Origin: Stereum hirsutum FP-91666 SS1
Taxonomy: Eukaryota; Basidiomycota; Agaricomycetes; Russulales; Stereaceae
NCBI RefSeq assembly: GCF_000264905.1
Contig: NW_006763141.1
Location: 258,814 to 322,813, forward strand
Reading direction: 5' to 3'
DNA length: 64,000 nt
Part shown: positions 1 through 10,613 of the stretch, one piece after another
Layout of the letters: the number at the start of each line of letters is the position of its first letter
Numbering within the stretch: position 1 is the stretch's first letter
The notes under the pieces: model-generated
Told to the model about the DNA's origin: nothing
What the model saw: the letters and a program-made list of their open reading frames with translations, nothing else
Database searches by the model: none
Translations under genes and position numbers: made by a program

Positions 1-219
1 ACCCCCTACCCACTTTTCCTACCCCCTATCCAGCACCCCAGGACACCATCCCGGTCTCAGAAAGTTGGGCCACATCCAGATTGAACATACTTTTGCCACA
101 CAGCCCGGTAATATTGCCCAGATTCCTAGATCAAGATCAGTGATCTAAAATCAAAGCACAGATCCAGAGATTAATTGAGCCTGGGCCAGATCTAGAAGTC
201 AAAGTACTGCGTCCATGAA

Positions 220-905
220 AAGTACTATGCTAGGAGAAAGTACTATACCGACCAAAAGTACTACACCGACCAAAAAGTACTACACCGACCAAGAGTACTA
301 TACTGGCAAAAAGTACTGCACCAGAAGAAAGTACTATCCCAGCAAAAGTACTACACTGACAAGAAAGTACTACCCCAGCGAAAAGTACTACATGAGCGAA
401 AAGCACTACACCGACGGAAAGTACTATGCTGGCAGAAAGTACTATGTCGACAGAAAGTACTACGCCGACAGAAAGTACTACGCCGACAGAAAGTACTACG
501 CCGACAGAAAGTACTATGTCGACAGAAAGTACTATGCCGGCAGAAAGTACGACACCAGCGGAAAGTACGATGCCAGCAGAAAGTACTGCAAGGGCAGAAA
601 GTACTACGAAGGCGGAAAGTACTATACCAGCGGAAAGTACGATGCCAGCAGAAAGTACGATGCCAGCAGAAAGTACTACAAGGGCGGAAAGTACTACACC
701 GATGAAAAGTACTACGCCAACAGAAAGTACTACGAGGGTGGAAAGTACTACACCGATGAAAAGTACTACGCCAACAGAAAGTACTACGAGGGTGGAAAGT
801 ACTACACCAGCAGAAAATACTGCGGCAACAGAAAGTACTAGGCTGGCAGAAAGTACTAAACAAGCGAAAAGTACTATACCAGCAGAAAGTACTACAACGA
901 GCAAA
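220..905. repeat. 18-bp minisatellite built on an AGTACT palindrome
   Basis: About 36 imperfect tandem units of roughly 18 bp fill this interval. Each carries a GAAAGTACTA-like core with the palindrome AGTACT, followed by a variable 8-nt spacer such as CGCCGACA. Longer-period copies are visible near 690-800, where a three-unit block (54 bp) is repeated. Because the unit is a multiple of three, open frames of about 200 residues run through it on both strands as low-complexity translations (KYYxxx or VVLSxGI). I read these as by-products, not genes. The array ends close to the broken end of a P450 gene. Confidence 0.9.
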
Positions 906-975
906 AGTACTATACCCACAAACCAGCATTGCGCACTTTTACTAGCACAGTACTATACCATAGTGCCCCAGAAGC

Positions 976-997
976 CTCAGTACTCTAAAGTACTGAG
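976..997. repeat. Short inverted repeat at the edge of the minisatellite
   Basis: CTCAGTACT (976-984) and AGTACTGAG (989-997) form a perfect 9-bp stem around a 4-nt loop and contain the same AGTACT core as the neighbouring array. A second palindrome, CCTTGATATATCAAGG, lies at about 1051-1066. Both sit in the 180 bp between the array and the truncated P450. A boundary of an inserted or rearranged segment is possible but not shown. Confidence 0.5.
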
Positions 998-1090
998 ACG
1001 AGTCACTTTACTGAACCCTCTGGTTTCAATGGCTAAGTATACTACGCCTTCCTTGATATATCAAGGAGTTAGTGAACTTCAGTGACCTTC

Positions 1091-1732
1091 TCAGGTGATA
1101 CTAGACACGTACTGATGAATGGCGGAACGGTAATTGGAGGGGTCCTCAAGCAATAAGCGCAAAAGCAGCTTTGCATCCCTCTCTTGGCTGGGCACAAAGG
1201 TTTGACAAGCAGTCTTGCTGAGATAGTGTCGAGTAAGTCGTCTCATAGACTTCCAATGTTCATCGTAAGGGGCCAATATGATACTAGGTGAAAATCCCAT
1301 GCTGAAAAAGTTTATCAGCTGCAAGAAAGTGAAACCATGCCTCGTATGTATTCCTTACAGTTCGCCCGCCATCACGAGTCGAGGACGATCTGAGTAGGCA
1401 GCTTGAGTAAACAGGGCTTGAGTTACGTCCACGCTGTTCAATATCGCAATATGAACGCCGAAGATTTGTAGGTGGACAATGTCGCCTAGACCAACCCAAC
1501 TGAATAACTGCAGTAAAACCCCAAATGAGAGTGAATCTGTACCGTAGCTCATTGACCAATCCGTAAACTTAAGCCAGCCAGACTCAAATGGCCAGTCGAA
1601 AAGGTTTCCTATGACAGGGTAGCCTGGTGGGCCAGCCGGATAAGGATACGGGCGAGTGCGCCTTCTGTATGACCATATGATGGCGCCCGAAAGAAGAACT
1701 ATCGTGAGGTAGAGGCCGATATAAGGGAACAT
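1091..1732 (-). pseudogene. Cytochrome P450, 5' remnant (3' part missing)
   Basis: The amino end of a microsomal P450 is clear. There is a membrane anchor at residues 1-20, then a basic stretch, then the proline hinge AGPPGYPVIGN typical of E-class P450s. Further on are the DIVHLQIFG strand and the B-C region with PYDEHWKSMRR. Likely exons read leftwards are 1732-1543, 1485-1359 and 1301-about 1091, with GT-AG introns. The frame stops at 1091, where relatives continue for about 350 residues: no I-helix, ExxR or heme-cysteine loop follows. The sequence beyond is the 180-bp spacer and minisatellite. It cannot be an active monooxygenase unless the missing part lies outside the window. Exact family not assigned. 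Confidence 0.75.
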
Positions 1733-2899
1733 AATTCACTAAGGTCAAGTCGTTAGCATATATTGTAAACATCCTCAGTCTGCTTTATATGGCCTGTGCC
1801 CATGAGTGGCGCTCAGAGAGAGACTTATCGTTCCGCCGTGGAAAGATTCTCATGATCGCTCTACTTGGTGCTCGTGTACAGGCTCCGCGGGGTAGAGGTG
1901 GACCAGAACCCCACGAGTTTGAAGCGCTTGACTGCGCATCTTTCGTGTTCCCGCCCAGACTTCGCTCCCGCTTCAGATCAATCAGCTCCGATTTCAGACC
2001 TAGTTGTCCGGTGTGATTGATGTACCAAGCAGCGCGTTAGCCTATTGCCTGCCACAGCTGAATTTAAATTGTCGTGTATCTCTGATGCGCTACGAGAGTG
2101 ATAGTGATCGCCTAGAAGTGGTCCTCGGACCTATGTTCATAGAGTCAGGAGAACCATGCCGTACCAACTTCGCGGGTTCTGGCTCGCAGAGCCTTCTCTG
2201 GATTGTCACCCACGAGGAGGTGCGGGTGACACGGGTTATGGGCATACCGGGAGTGTGAGCTCGGGGAGGAGATTCTGCCAGGCGAACACTGATGCAAGGC
2301 GGCACGGGGAAGACTTCACAGCAGCAGGTGCCCGAAACTTTCCACGGGATAAAGCGTAGAATTAGATCCGAGACAATGGGCGACCGCAATGTTTGCTGTT
2401 TTACACCGCTTCACAAGAAGGAAGGAACAGGAGTTCAGCTTATGAACCAACATCTTATTTTGGCTATCGAATGCGTAAAAATCCATCTGACGAACCTGCC
2501 CGAACGAGATGAAACTAGAAGGTGTGGATGCCGCCAACCGATCTATCAGTTAGGCTTCGATCGAATAAGACACATCAGCTGTGCCGCTGCATCGAACCGG
2601 GTGACAGGACTGAGTATGTGCATGGAGCATTGATGGCTTGGAGAGTATCGGTGACTGTCATTCTGAAAGAACGAGCTTTACGTTCCATCATCCCAGTAGG
2701 TAGATCAAATAAACTCCTGACAATATGATAATTTCGGATACCGCATATCAGATGCGGTACACACAGGATATTTGAGACATACAGACAACCGAGAAAAGCA
2801 ACGACTCGAGTTCGAGCCACTTTCTCATCACCGCGCTACTTCAGGAAGCATCCACAGCCCTCCCTAAAGCATATTCATGAGGTAAAACTTCCAAAAATG
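1733..2899. other. Intergenic, no gene seen
   Basis: Only short unsupported frames are present. No splice-consistent exon series, RNA gene or repeat was recognised between the two P450 genes. Confidence 0.5.
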
Positions 2900-4276
2900 T
2901 CAGGGGATGATACGGCATACCTTTACATACATGGTGAAACTCATGCCGGGGCGTATCTTCTCTTTGGGCTGACGTCCATGCCCATGCTTCCATTCATCCG
3001 GAGGAAGAGAGCCCACCGGTTGAGACTGCGGCGAAAGATGGAAGGTCTTGAAGCGCTGCAAGGCTCGCACTAGAAAGTACGACGCCTCGTTGATGGCAAA
3101 ATCTTGCCCAATGCACTATAAAACATGAATTACATCAACACTGGACAATCAGCATCAGGTCTTAATGGAGAAACGAACAGCTCTTGGTCCATGAGAAAAC
3201 GGACAATAAATGAACATGTTGCTGTTCAGGATGTTAGTGTTTTCATCGTCAAGCCATCTATCTGGTTTGAACTCGTCGGCGTTGGCGCCCCAAAGATCGT
3301 GACGGCGTTGTAGTAACAAGGACAGCGTCATGACCTGGGTTGACGGCGGCAGATAAAGCGCTTTATCAGATGCAGTGGGTATAACCAAAGGTATGCCCTT
3401 TGACATGCGAGTGATCAGTGGAGCGCTAGGGAAGAGACGAAGCGTTTCGTTGAGGACTGCACGAACTGTACATCTCAAAATGAGCTCGAGAAATTGTATC
3501 GCTTTCGAAACAAACGCACGGTACTTCAAAGCCTTAATACTGGCATATGTTGGTAATTCAGATGAGCCGATATGATCATCAATCTCTGCACGAAGTCGTC
3601 CGAGGATATCCTCATTCATGGAAAGCAAGTAGAGGGTGAAGGTGATGAGGCTAGATGTCTGTGAAAAGTTTTGTCTATTAATAGCTTCTATTGGACAGAA
3701 GATGATCTTACCGTGTCTCGAGATGCGATGAGGTACGTGACGAGCTCGTAGCGAATATGCTCCACATCTGACAAGCCGCACGTGAATATATATCCTCTTA
3801 TGCAGATACACGAGGAAAATAAATGCGCCTCACCATCAGTAGAGCTTGCAAGAAAGTCAAGGAAAACACCGTCTGTCGCATCAGAACCACTGCTGGCGGT
3901 TTTGCGACGAAGGGCGTTTCTAACCAGCGGATCAAGCCAGTCAAAGATTACATCGATCGATTCTTGGGTTTTGTCGTGGAAGAATTCGGTGAGTGGCCAA
4001 GTTGTACCCTGAGCACCTCGCCGGGTTATAATGACGGCAACTTCCTCAAAGGCCTCTGTAAACGAATCAAATTCAGTCTGACCGTCGATGGGCATCGAAC
4101 CCTTGGGTCCGAGTTTGGCGCGTCCAGGCTCTACTAAGGGTTGCAAGAGCGTATCGAGCTTTATACCGAACAGGAATTCCGATGCTGAATCGAGGGTGAA
4201 TCGAGAGATAAGTTCTTGAACATCGCAAGCCTGTCCGAGCTCTGCGCGCGTGGTGAGAAGATCCAAGGCAATCCGA

Positions 4277-4281
4277 CTTGT
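4277..4281. repeat. Target-site duplication, left copy (CTTGT)
   Basis: The five bases immediately left of the element are repeated at 9778-9782 on the right. This is the length expected for Ty3/gypsy integrases. Confidence 0.93.
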
Positions 4282-4534
4282 TGAAAGGCCGCCTTGCGTG
4301 GTGGCCTCACTCGGACAAACTAACAAGACCAAATCGTCTGCGTTGCGGTCAGAGAGCGTAAGGTAAGTATGTATGTAAGTATTGATATGCGTACCTGCGT
4401 TGCGGTCAGAGAGCGTAAGGTAAGGAGGACCGCGGCGCAGGAAAGGAATAATTAATGTAATGTTTGTCCTTGTTTGTACTACGAAAGTCTCGCGTAACTA
4501 CCGGTGAATAATATGTGAGCCCGCCAGGCTTACA
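4282..4534 (-). repeat. 3' LTR of the chromovirus
   Basis: This 253-bp terminal repeat has TG...CA ends. It contains an internal direct repeat of about 29 bp (GCGTTGCGGTCAGAGAGCG... at about 4338 and again at about 4393). It is identical to the copy at 9525-9777. Confidence 0.95.
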
Positions 4535-4550
4535 CCCTCCCCCCCTCTGA
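4535..4550 (-). other. Polypurine tract for plus-strand priming
   Basis: On the minus strand the bases next to the 3' LTR read TCAGAGGGGGGGAGGG, an uninterrupted purine run after the first two bases. This is the usual position and composition of the primer for second-strand synthesis in LTR elements. Confidence 0.85.
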
Positions 4551-4626
4551 GATCAGTGTATAGTTCCGAAAAAATAAGAAAGAAGGAAGGAAGAAAATGA
4601 GAATGAGAATGAGAAAAGTAACACAA

Positions 4627-7600
4627 TTAATCAGACTGCTCGCGAAGCCGTTCTGCCTCCTTTGCCTCCCAGACATCGAGTGCCTCTGTCTGCGCCATCT
4701 CTGCACCCGAAATCCACCTCTCCTCTTCTGGTCCTTCACCCAACCATCGAACCTTATACTGCTTTCCTCGCCCTCGCCTTCTCTCATCCACAATTCTATC
4801 AATGGGCCACTCCTCCCAACCATCCGCAGTAACGATGGGTCGTGGTCCACTGAGCTCTCGATCCGGAAAGAGAGCGGGATTGTTCGCCCTATGTCGTTTG
4901 AGAAGGGATGCATGGAATCCCGGGAAGGTGCGCGGCGAGTTGGGAAGCTGAAGAGTATACTGAGACTTCTCTGGGAAGGCGTCGACGACAATATAGGGAC
5001 CATCCCATCGTGGCATGAACTTAGCCACACGTTTGGCCCCCTTCCGCTTGTACTCTCGTCGCCGATTCTCCGTCGACAACATAACACGGTCTCCCTTCTC
5101 GAAAACGTCTTCGGCTGCTCGATGTTCATTCGCATGATACGCCTGGCGAATCTTGGCCGCAAGGAGATTGTCCTGAGCGTCCTTGACGTCCAGTTCAATC
5201 TGCTGCATGACCGCGCCAGCATCACGATCTTCCTTCGTCCGGGTTGATGGGATGAATGGTGGGATAAGTCGAGGAGAGTGGCCGCTCTTGAGCTGAAAGG
5301 GAGAGTATCCGGTCGATGCATTGACAGTGTTCATTATTGCGAAGCGAATCCGGGGAAGGACTGCTACCCAACCGGTCTGGTTCGCATCAACATGTGACCG
5401 GATCGCCTCGTTGACCGTCTTGTTACTGCGTTCGCTGGCACCATCTGTCTCTGGGTGATATGCTGTCGACATCTTGACCTTGACCCCGGTGAGCTTGTGT
5501 AGTGCATGCCAGAACTTGGTCATAAATAACTTGTCGCGGTCGGAGATGATTTCGATTGGGAGGCCATTCTCGCAGTACCATTCATTAAAGAAGATGACTG
5601 CGAACCTTTCAGCGGTGAGCGTCGTTTCCGAAGGTATGATCCGAATATCAGCGCCTGAACGATCGGTCATTGTGATAATCGAGTCATGGCCTTTATCCTT
5701 TGGAAGGGGTCCGATGAAGTCAATGGCGACGGATTGGAAGCGCTGGTCCGGAACGGGAAGAGGATGTAGTGGCCCGGGTGGTTTAGACGTGCGACTCTTG
5801 TTCCGTTGACAGTCTGTACATGATGGAATATACGCGCCTTCGAGATCTCTACGCATATTAGGCCAGTAGTAGTCGTCGCGAAGTGAAGCGTAAGCCTTGT
5901 CGAACCCAGCATGTCCAAGCGAGTCGTGAGCGAGGCGAAACAACGTCTCCCGTATCGAGGTATCGCGAGGAATCAACAGCCGTTGACCAACATACAGCAG
6001 ATTGGTCTCTGAATCCAGGCGAGCGCCTTCGATGCTGGCTAGATTCTTCTTCAGTTTCTGACAGAAGTCGTCGGAGGCATATCCCGCCTGGATGTCGTGG
6101 AGTAGAGTGTCGTTGGCGACGATAGTGAACGTGCTTGGAGTTGCCGAACTGGTGGGGGATGCTGGCGATTCAGGCGAAAGGTTGGCGAGAGCGAAAACAG
6201 CACAGATGGGGGCAGGTGAATCTTCATCCGGCATGCGTGACATTCCATCCGCTACCGTGTTATCTTCGCCCTTGACATAATGAATATCGAAATCATACTG
6301 GGACATGTATTCCTGCCAACGAGATTGCCGACGAGAAGGTTCCTCTGGCCAGGTTTCGAAATATGCGAGAGTACGATGGTCGGTGAAAACCTCGAAGTGG
6401 GCCCCAAGCAAGAGGTATCGCCAGTGTTTCAGAGACTTCAAGATTGCGAGAAGCTCCTTCTCATGAACCGGGTAGTTCTTCTCGGCACCTTTGAGCTGAA
6501 CGGAGTCGAAAGCGACTGGTCGAGCTGTCTCCCAAGTTTCGCCGAAACTGAGAACGGCTCCTGTACGACGATCGCTGGCATCTGTTGTGAGGAATATCCT
6601 CTTGGTCGGATCGGCGTAGTCGATGGTGGTGAGACAATCACGGCTAACGACGATGTCCTTGATGGCCTGAAACGCATGCTGATGTTCCGCTGTCCAAGCT
6701 GGGAAGGACTTGTCGCATTCCTTGTTGGTGAGTGGTGTGAGGTGAGAGGTATGCTCGGCGAGTGCAGGTAGGAACTGGGAGATGTATCGGACAAGACCAA
6801 GAAATTGGCGAACTTCGGTGGCCGACTTGGGTACTGGCCAGTCGACGATGCGATCGGTCTTCCGAGGGTCCGCATAGATACCATCCGCCCGAAGAATGTG
6901 GCCCAAGAAGGATACCTCCGTGCAAAACAGTTCGGTCTTCTTCGGGTTGCAGAATAGGTGTGCAGCTCGCAGGGCGTCCATCACCTTGGCTACGTTCTGT
7001 TCATGCTCTTCGACTGTCTGGGACCAGATGATGATGTCGTCCAGGTAGACGTGGCAAATTGTCCCGATATGTTCACGAAGAGCGTCGTTCATTCGCCGTT
7101 GATGAGTCGCTGGTGCATTCGTACCGCCCATCGGCATGACCGTCCATTCGTATAGGCCAAACGGTGTCCGAACAGCGGTGAGGTGGATGTCGTCAGGATG
7201 TACACGGGTTTGGAAAAAGGAGTTGGTCATGTCGATCTTGCCAAATATTTTTCCCTTCCCGCAATCGGCGAATATCTCGTCAATACGAGGCAGTGGTGTT
7301 TCGTCCCGAATAGTATTCTTGTTGATCTGCCGGTAGTCGTTGACCCATCGAGGAGGTGCTGTTGGATCTGACTTCGGAATGATGAATGCTGGTGATGAGT
7401 AGCTGCTGGATGAGGGGCGAATGCGACCGGCTGCGAGATGTTCATCAAGAAGGGCCTTCCATGCCGCCCGATACTTCTGTGGACAGGTGTACGATCGCCC
7501 CGAGACAACCTTGGTCGCGTCCTTGAGGCGGATGCGATGAAAGACCTTGGCGGGAATAGCCTCAACATCCGGAAGTCGAATTGGAAAGCGATCTGCATAC

Positions 7601-9486
7601 TTTTCCTTAAATTCAGCATCGCGCTTCTTGAGCAGCTCCGTGACGGCGAGGACCTCGATGCGTGCACGAACATTGGTCATGACTTCAGCCGGTAGGACTG
7701 TCGCAATAGGGGCAGCTCGCTTCGGCGGAGGTGACGGTCGTGGCTTCTTGGGAGTAGGTGGTGGTATAACTCTCGGACCCGACGGGGTTCGCGGTGGGAA
7801 AGTCTTCGGGCGCATTAGATCGTATCCAACGGTCTTGTCGATGGCAGAGCGCTCCTCGACGTCGATGACGATGTGGTTGGCAACAAGAAATGTATTGCCA
7901 AGCAGAAGAGGGACACATAGATTCGGGGCGACTTTGGCCCGCACAACTCTCGACTCCCACAACGAATCCTTCGACATAACCTGCACCTTCACCCACTCTG
8001 AGAACTCGAACGAATCTCCACCTTCCTTCGCCATCGACACAACCTGCGACTGCGGGAGCTTATGGCGTCGAAGTCCGAGCTGTTCGACAAGCTCTGGGCT
8101 AATCAGAACTGAGGGTGAACCGATGTCGAGAAGAGGCGATACAGGAATGGGAAATTCGACGTTAGGACCAGTGATAAGACAGTCGGGGCGGAGATGAGCT
8201 TCGTCTAGAGGAACGTACTCGGATTCATCCTCAGACGAGGTTCCATTTCCGAGTGCGGCGGATCCCGTCCCAAGAACGGCGATGGGTTCTGCCTTCACAG
8301 GGGCAGAGGTCGACCGAGGTTTGGACGCTAGGGCCTGAGCTTCGGTGAGTGGGGCATAGCCGACACCGGAAGCGAATCCATTCGGACAGTTCTGGGTCTG
8401 GTGATAAACCCAGAAACGACGGCACTTCCGACACCCGTGGTACTTGTTCAATAGCTCCCTCTCCGACTCTGTCAACCGCGGTAGACGAGCCTCGGAGGTA
8501 GCGGCAGCGGAAGTAGAAGGTGTAGCGACAGCGGCGGAGCGAGGGACATACTGCGTGGTGTTGGTAGCACGACGAGCGTCGCGGTCTGCCCGATTGCGAG
8601 AACGTTCGGCTGCGACGGCCGATGCGACCTGCTCGCGCACGTCCTGGCGCTCGTCGTCGACGGTGCGGATCTCCTCCAGCCAGTCCTTGATGTTCGTTGC
8701 GATGATCCCCTTCCGTTCGACGGCCTTGGATAGGTGAGGGTCCATATTGGCCTCGAGAATCTCCATGAGGCGAGTATCGTTGGCGTGGTACGTCGTACCG
8801 AGAAGGGTGGCGTTGGTTTGGCGGATGTGTGTGGCCCACGACCAGAAGTCGCGCTCGCCCTGATGTTCTCCGTTGACTGATCGGCGTACCTTGAGTTCCC
8901 AGTTCTTCGGCAGCCAGACCTTTGCCATCTCCTTCATGTACGCGTCGAACGTGAGCGCGTGGAGCGTGGCCGGATTGCCTTGGTACCATGCACGTATGAC
9001 CGGATCCTCCATGCCTGAAACCACCATCTCCACCTGATCCGTTGCCTTGATCTCCTTGTGGCGGAAGTAGCTTGTGCAAGCGAACTTCCAGTCTTGCAGG
9101 ATCTGGGGAGAGAGCTCGCCAGGGGTCAATATCGGAGGCTTCGTGACGGACTTGTGGTCAACCGTCGCGAGTGTGGTTCTGTTGCGTGTCGTGGACATCG
9201 TTGGCGCGGGCGATGGGAGATCGGAGCTGTAATCGGAGTCGGATCTCGGTGAGGGAGGGCCTGAGAGTGGAGGAGACGGATTTGGAAGGACGGATGGGAC
9301 TGTGGGAGGCGGCGATGGATGGGGAAACGGTGTGGCGGCGGTCGGCGGGGACGGAACGGCTTCAGCAGCGTTGTTTCTCGCGCGAACAGCTGCTCGTGTG
9401 AGGAGCGGTGTTGGCGTTGACGGTTGACGGCGAAACGCTATCGTGACGGGTGGAGCACAGTCGGCTTGACTGTACGCGCGTCTCAA
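4627..9486 (-). CDS. Gag-pol polyprotein of a chromovirus (1,619 aa)
   Basis: A single frame encodes Gag and Pol without a frameshift. Visible parts in order: a proline-rich start; a Gag domain at about 110-290; and a zinc-knuckle-like C-X2-C-X6-H-X4-C at 352-367, longer than the usual CX2CX4HX4C. A retropepsin motif LLDIGS lies at 452-457. Reverse transcriptase spans about 650-830 with YLDD at 814-817, followed by RNase H (LTTDAS, HEKELLA, TDHRTL). The integrase has an HHCC zinc domain and a DD35E core (DFIGPLP, SDRDKLF, ERSNKTVNEA). A carboxyl chromodomain (WPIDRIVDERRRG, YKVRWLG) usually guides integration to modified histones. The frame is intact and the flanking LTRs are identical, so the protein is probably still encoded by an active family. 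Confidence 0.97.
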   Translation of the reverse strand: MRRAYSQADCAPPVTIAFRRQPSTPTPLLTRAAVRARNNAAEAVPSPPTAATPFPHPSPPPTVPSVLPNPSPPLSGPPSPRSDSDYSSDLPSPAPTMSTTRNRTTLATVDHKSVTKPPILTPGELSPQILQDWKFACTSYFRHKEIKATDQVEMVVSGMEDPVIRAWYQGNPATLHALTFDAYMKEMAKVWLPKNWELKVRRSVNGEHQGERDFWSWATHIRQTNATLLGTTYHANDTRLMEILEANMDPHLSKAVERKGIIATNIKDWLEEIRTVDDERQDVREQVASAVAAERSRNRADRDARRATNTTQYVPRSAAVATPSTSAAATSEARLPRLTESERELLNKYHGCRKCRRFWVYHQTQNCPNGFASGVGYAPLTEAQALASKPRSTSAPVKAEPIAVLGTGSAALGNGTSSEDESEYVPLDEAHLRPDCLITGPNVEFPIPVSPLLDIGSPSVLISPELVEQLGLRRHKLPQSQVVSMAKEGGDSFEFSEWVKVQVMSKDSLWESRVVRAKVAPNLCVPLLLGNTFLVANHIVIDVEERSAIDKTVGYDLMRPKTFPPRTPSGPRVIPPPTPKKPRPSPPPKRAAPIATVLPAEVMTNVRARIEVLAVTELLKKRDAEFKEKYADRFPIRLPDVEAIPAKVFHRIRLKDATKVVSGRSYTCPQKYRAAWKALLDEHLAAGRIRPSSSSYSSPAFIIPKSDPTAPPRWVNDYRQINKNTIRDETPLPRIDEIFADCGKGKIFGKIDMTNSFFQTRVHPDDIHLTAVRTPFGLYEWTVMPMGGTNAPATHQRRMNDALREHIGTICHVYLDDIIIWSQTVEEHEQNVAKVMDALRAAHLFCNPKKTELFCTEVSFLGHILRADGIYADPRKTDRIVDWPVPKSATEVRQFLGLVRYISQFLPALAEHTSHLTPLTNKECDKSFPAWTAEHQHAFQAIKDIVVSRDCLTTIDYADPTKRIFLTTDASDRRTGAVLSFGETWETARPVAFDSVQLKGAEKNYPVHEKELLAILKSLKHWRYLLLGAHFEVFTDHRTLAYFETWPEEPSRRQSRWQEYMSQYDFDIHYVKGEDNTVADGMSRMPDEDSPAPICAVFALANLSPESPASPTSSATPSTFTIVANDTLLHDIQAGYASDDFCQKLKKNLASIEGARLDSETNLLYVGQRLLIPRDTSIRETLFRLAHDSLGHAGFDKAYASLRDDYYWPNMRRDLEGAYIPSCTDCQRNKSRTSKPPGPLHPLPVPDQRFQSVAIDFIGPLPKDKGHDSIITMTDRSGADIRIIPSETTLTAERFAVIFFNEWYCENGLPIEIISDRDKLFMTKFWHALHKLTGVKVKMSTAYHPETDGASERSNKTVNEAIRSHVDANQTGWVAVLPRIRFAIMNTVNASTGYSPFQLKSGHSPRLIPPFIPSTRTKEDRDAGAVMQQIELDVKDAQDNLLAAKIRQAYHANEHRAAEDVFEKGDRVMLSTENRRREYKRKGAKRVAKFMPRWDGPYIVVDAFPEKSQYTLQLPNSPRTFPGFHASLLKRHRANNPALFPDRELSGPRPIVTADGWEEWPIDRIVDERRRGRGKQYKVRWLGEGPEEERWISGAEMAQTEALDVWEAKEAERLREQSD

Positions 9487-9524
9487 CAGCGGCGGTGACG
9501 GTGTGGTCGGTGTTAAAAAAAAAG

Positions 9525-9777
9525 TGAAAGGCCGCCTTGCGTGGTGGCCTCACTCGGACAAACTAACAAGACCAAATCGTCTGCGTTGCGGTCAGAGAGC
9601 GTAAGGTAAGTATGTATGTAAGTATTGATATGCGTACCTGCGTTGCGGTCAGAGAGCGTAAGGTAAGGAGGACCGCGGCGCAGGAAAGGAATAATTAATG
9701 TAATGTTTGTCCTTGTTTGTACTACGAAAGTCTCGCGTAACTACCGGTGAATAATATGTGAGCCCGCCAGGCTTACA
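9525..9777 (-). repeat. 5' LTR of the chromovirus
   Basis: Identical to the repeat at 4282-4534. It carries the element's promoter by position. The sequence just inside it (9524 leftwards, minus strand CTTTTTTTTTAACACC) does not resemble the usual initiator-tRNA primer site. Confidence 0.95.
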
Positions 9778-9782
9778 CTTGT
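9778..9782. repeat. Target-site duplication, right copy (CTTGT)
   Basis: Matches 4277-4281 exactly. Together they mark the insertion point within the P450 exon. Confidence 0.93.
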
Positions 9783-10613
9783 GCGTTCAAATATCTCGAA
9801 ATCAGCAATACGGGCCTTCGAGAAGAATGGGCGAGCCATCGCACGGCCCTAAGGAAAAATCAATAGGTGTTCCATACACTCGGGTAAGTGACTCACTTCT
9901 TTCCAGAGAGCTCCCTCTCTGTGGGAAGAGTCAGAGGACGGTAGTGGACTAAGCGTGAGTATCCCGACTTACGCATTGAATAAACCTGTGCCTAAAAGCT
10001 TGTCACTGTGATCGGTCAGCGACCGGTTCATGAAATCGCGTAGAGACTAGCTTACATCCGCTCGTGCCACCCGACACCCTTTTCGAAATGCGGAAACCCC
10101 GTCAAGGACACGAATTGCAATACGTCTTCATCCATCGTAATGACCTGAACACGAGTAAAGATACGCCAATTTAGAACTGTGACTGCTTCCTACCTGGTCC
10201 GTCCAGAAGATGCGAGTATTAAGTGTCGTACACTGATACTCTGCGAATAGTTCGGAGAATCCTTGAAAAACATAGCCAGTTTCAAACAGCTTGACCATGC
10301 GCAGTACGACATCCAAGTTCCCTGGCCACTTTCCTACAACGCGGGGAATGGGGTTGGCGTTCAACTGCTTAGCAGCACGACCCTGAGTCCACATTGAATA
10401 GCGCGACCTGATAGAGATTCCGAGAGGGATGCTGGCGATCATGACCACTATGTAGAGCATGCGGCTGCTACTGCAAGAAACATATGACAAACACAAGAAC
10501 ACAGCGGCAGGAGGAAATATGAGGGCTTTTGCGAGTGCGAGAGTGATACGTTTGCGATAGTCTGGTATGGACTTCTCAAAATTCGTCTTGGTCCTTCGTG
10601 CCATGTTGAACAA

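Larger units (their letters stand above)
4282..9777 (-). mobile_element. Complete Ty3/gypsy chromovirus with identical LTRs
   Basis: The element is 5,496 bp and reads on the minus strand. It has 253-bp LTRs at 4282-4534 and 9525-9777 that I read as identical base for base, starting TG and ending CA. It holds one uninterrupted gag-pol frame and a polypurine tract next to the 3' LTR. The 5-bp target duplication is CTTGT (4277-4281 and 9778-9782). All structural parts for mobility are present and nothing is visibly broken, which suggests a very recent insertion. It lies in an exon of the CYP63-like gene, in the same orientation as that gene. Confidence 0.97.
2900..10613 (-). pseudogene. CYP63-like cytochrome P450 interrupted by an LTR retrotransposon
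   Basis: The gene reads leftwards from about 10613 (ATG) to a stop at 2900-2902. The amino part (10613-9783) has a membrane anchor and the motifs PRVVGKWPGN and CTTLNTRI of the CYP63 type, followed by FEKG and WHER. The carboxyl part (4276-2900) has SRFTLDSASEFLFG, an I-helix exon with YLIASRDT, NETLRLFPSAP (ExxR) and the PERF-like region FKPDRW. The heme loop PFSHGPRA-CIGQ is split by an intron, so the cysteine is restored by splicing from about 3115. A complete retrotransposon (4282-9777) sits inside a coding exon. Removing it with one copy of its 5-bp target duplication leaves the frame continuous, so the gene looked intact before insertion. CYP63 enzymes oxidise hydrocarbons and xenobiotics; the substrate here is unknown. 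Confidence 0.85.
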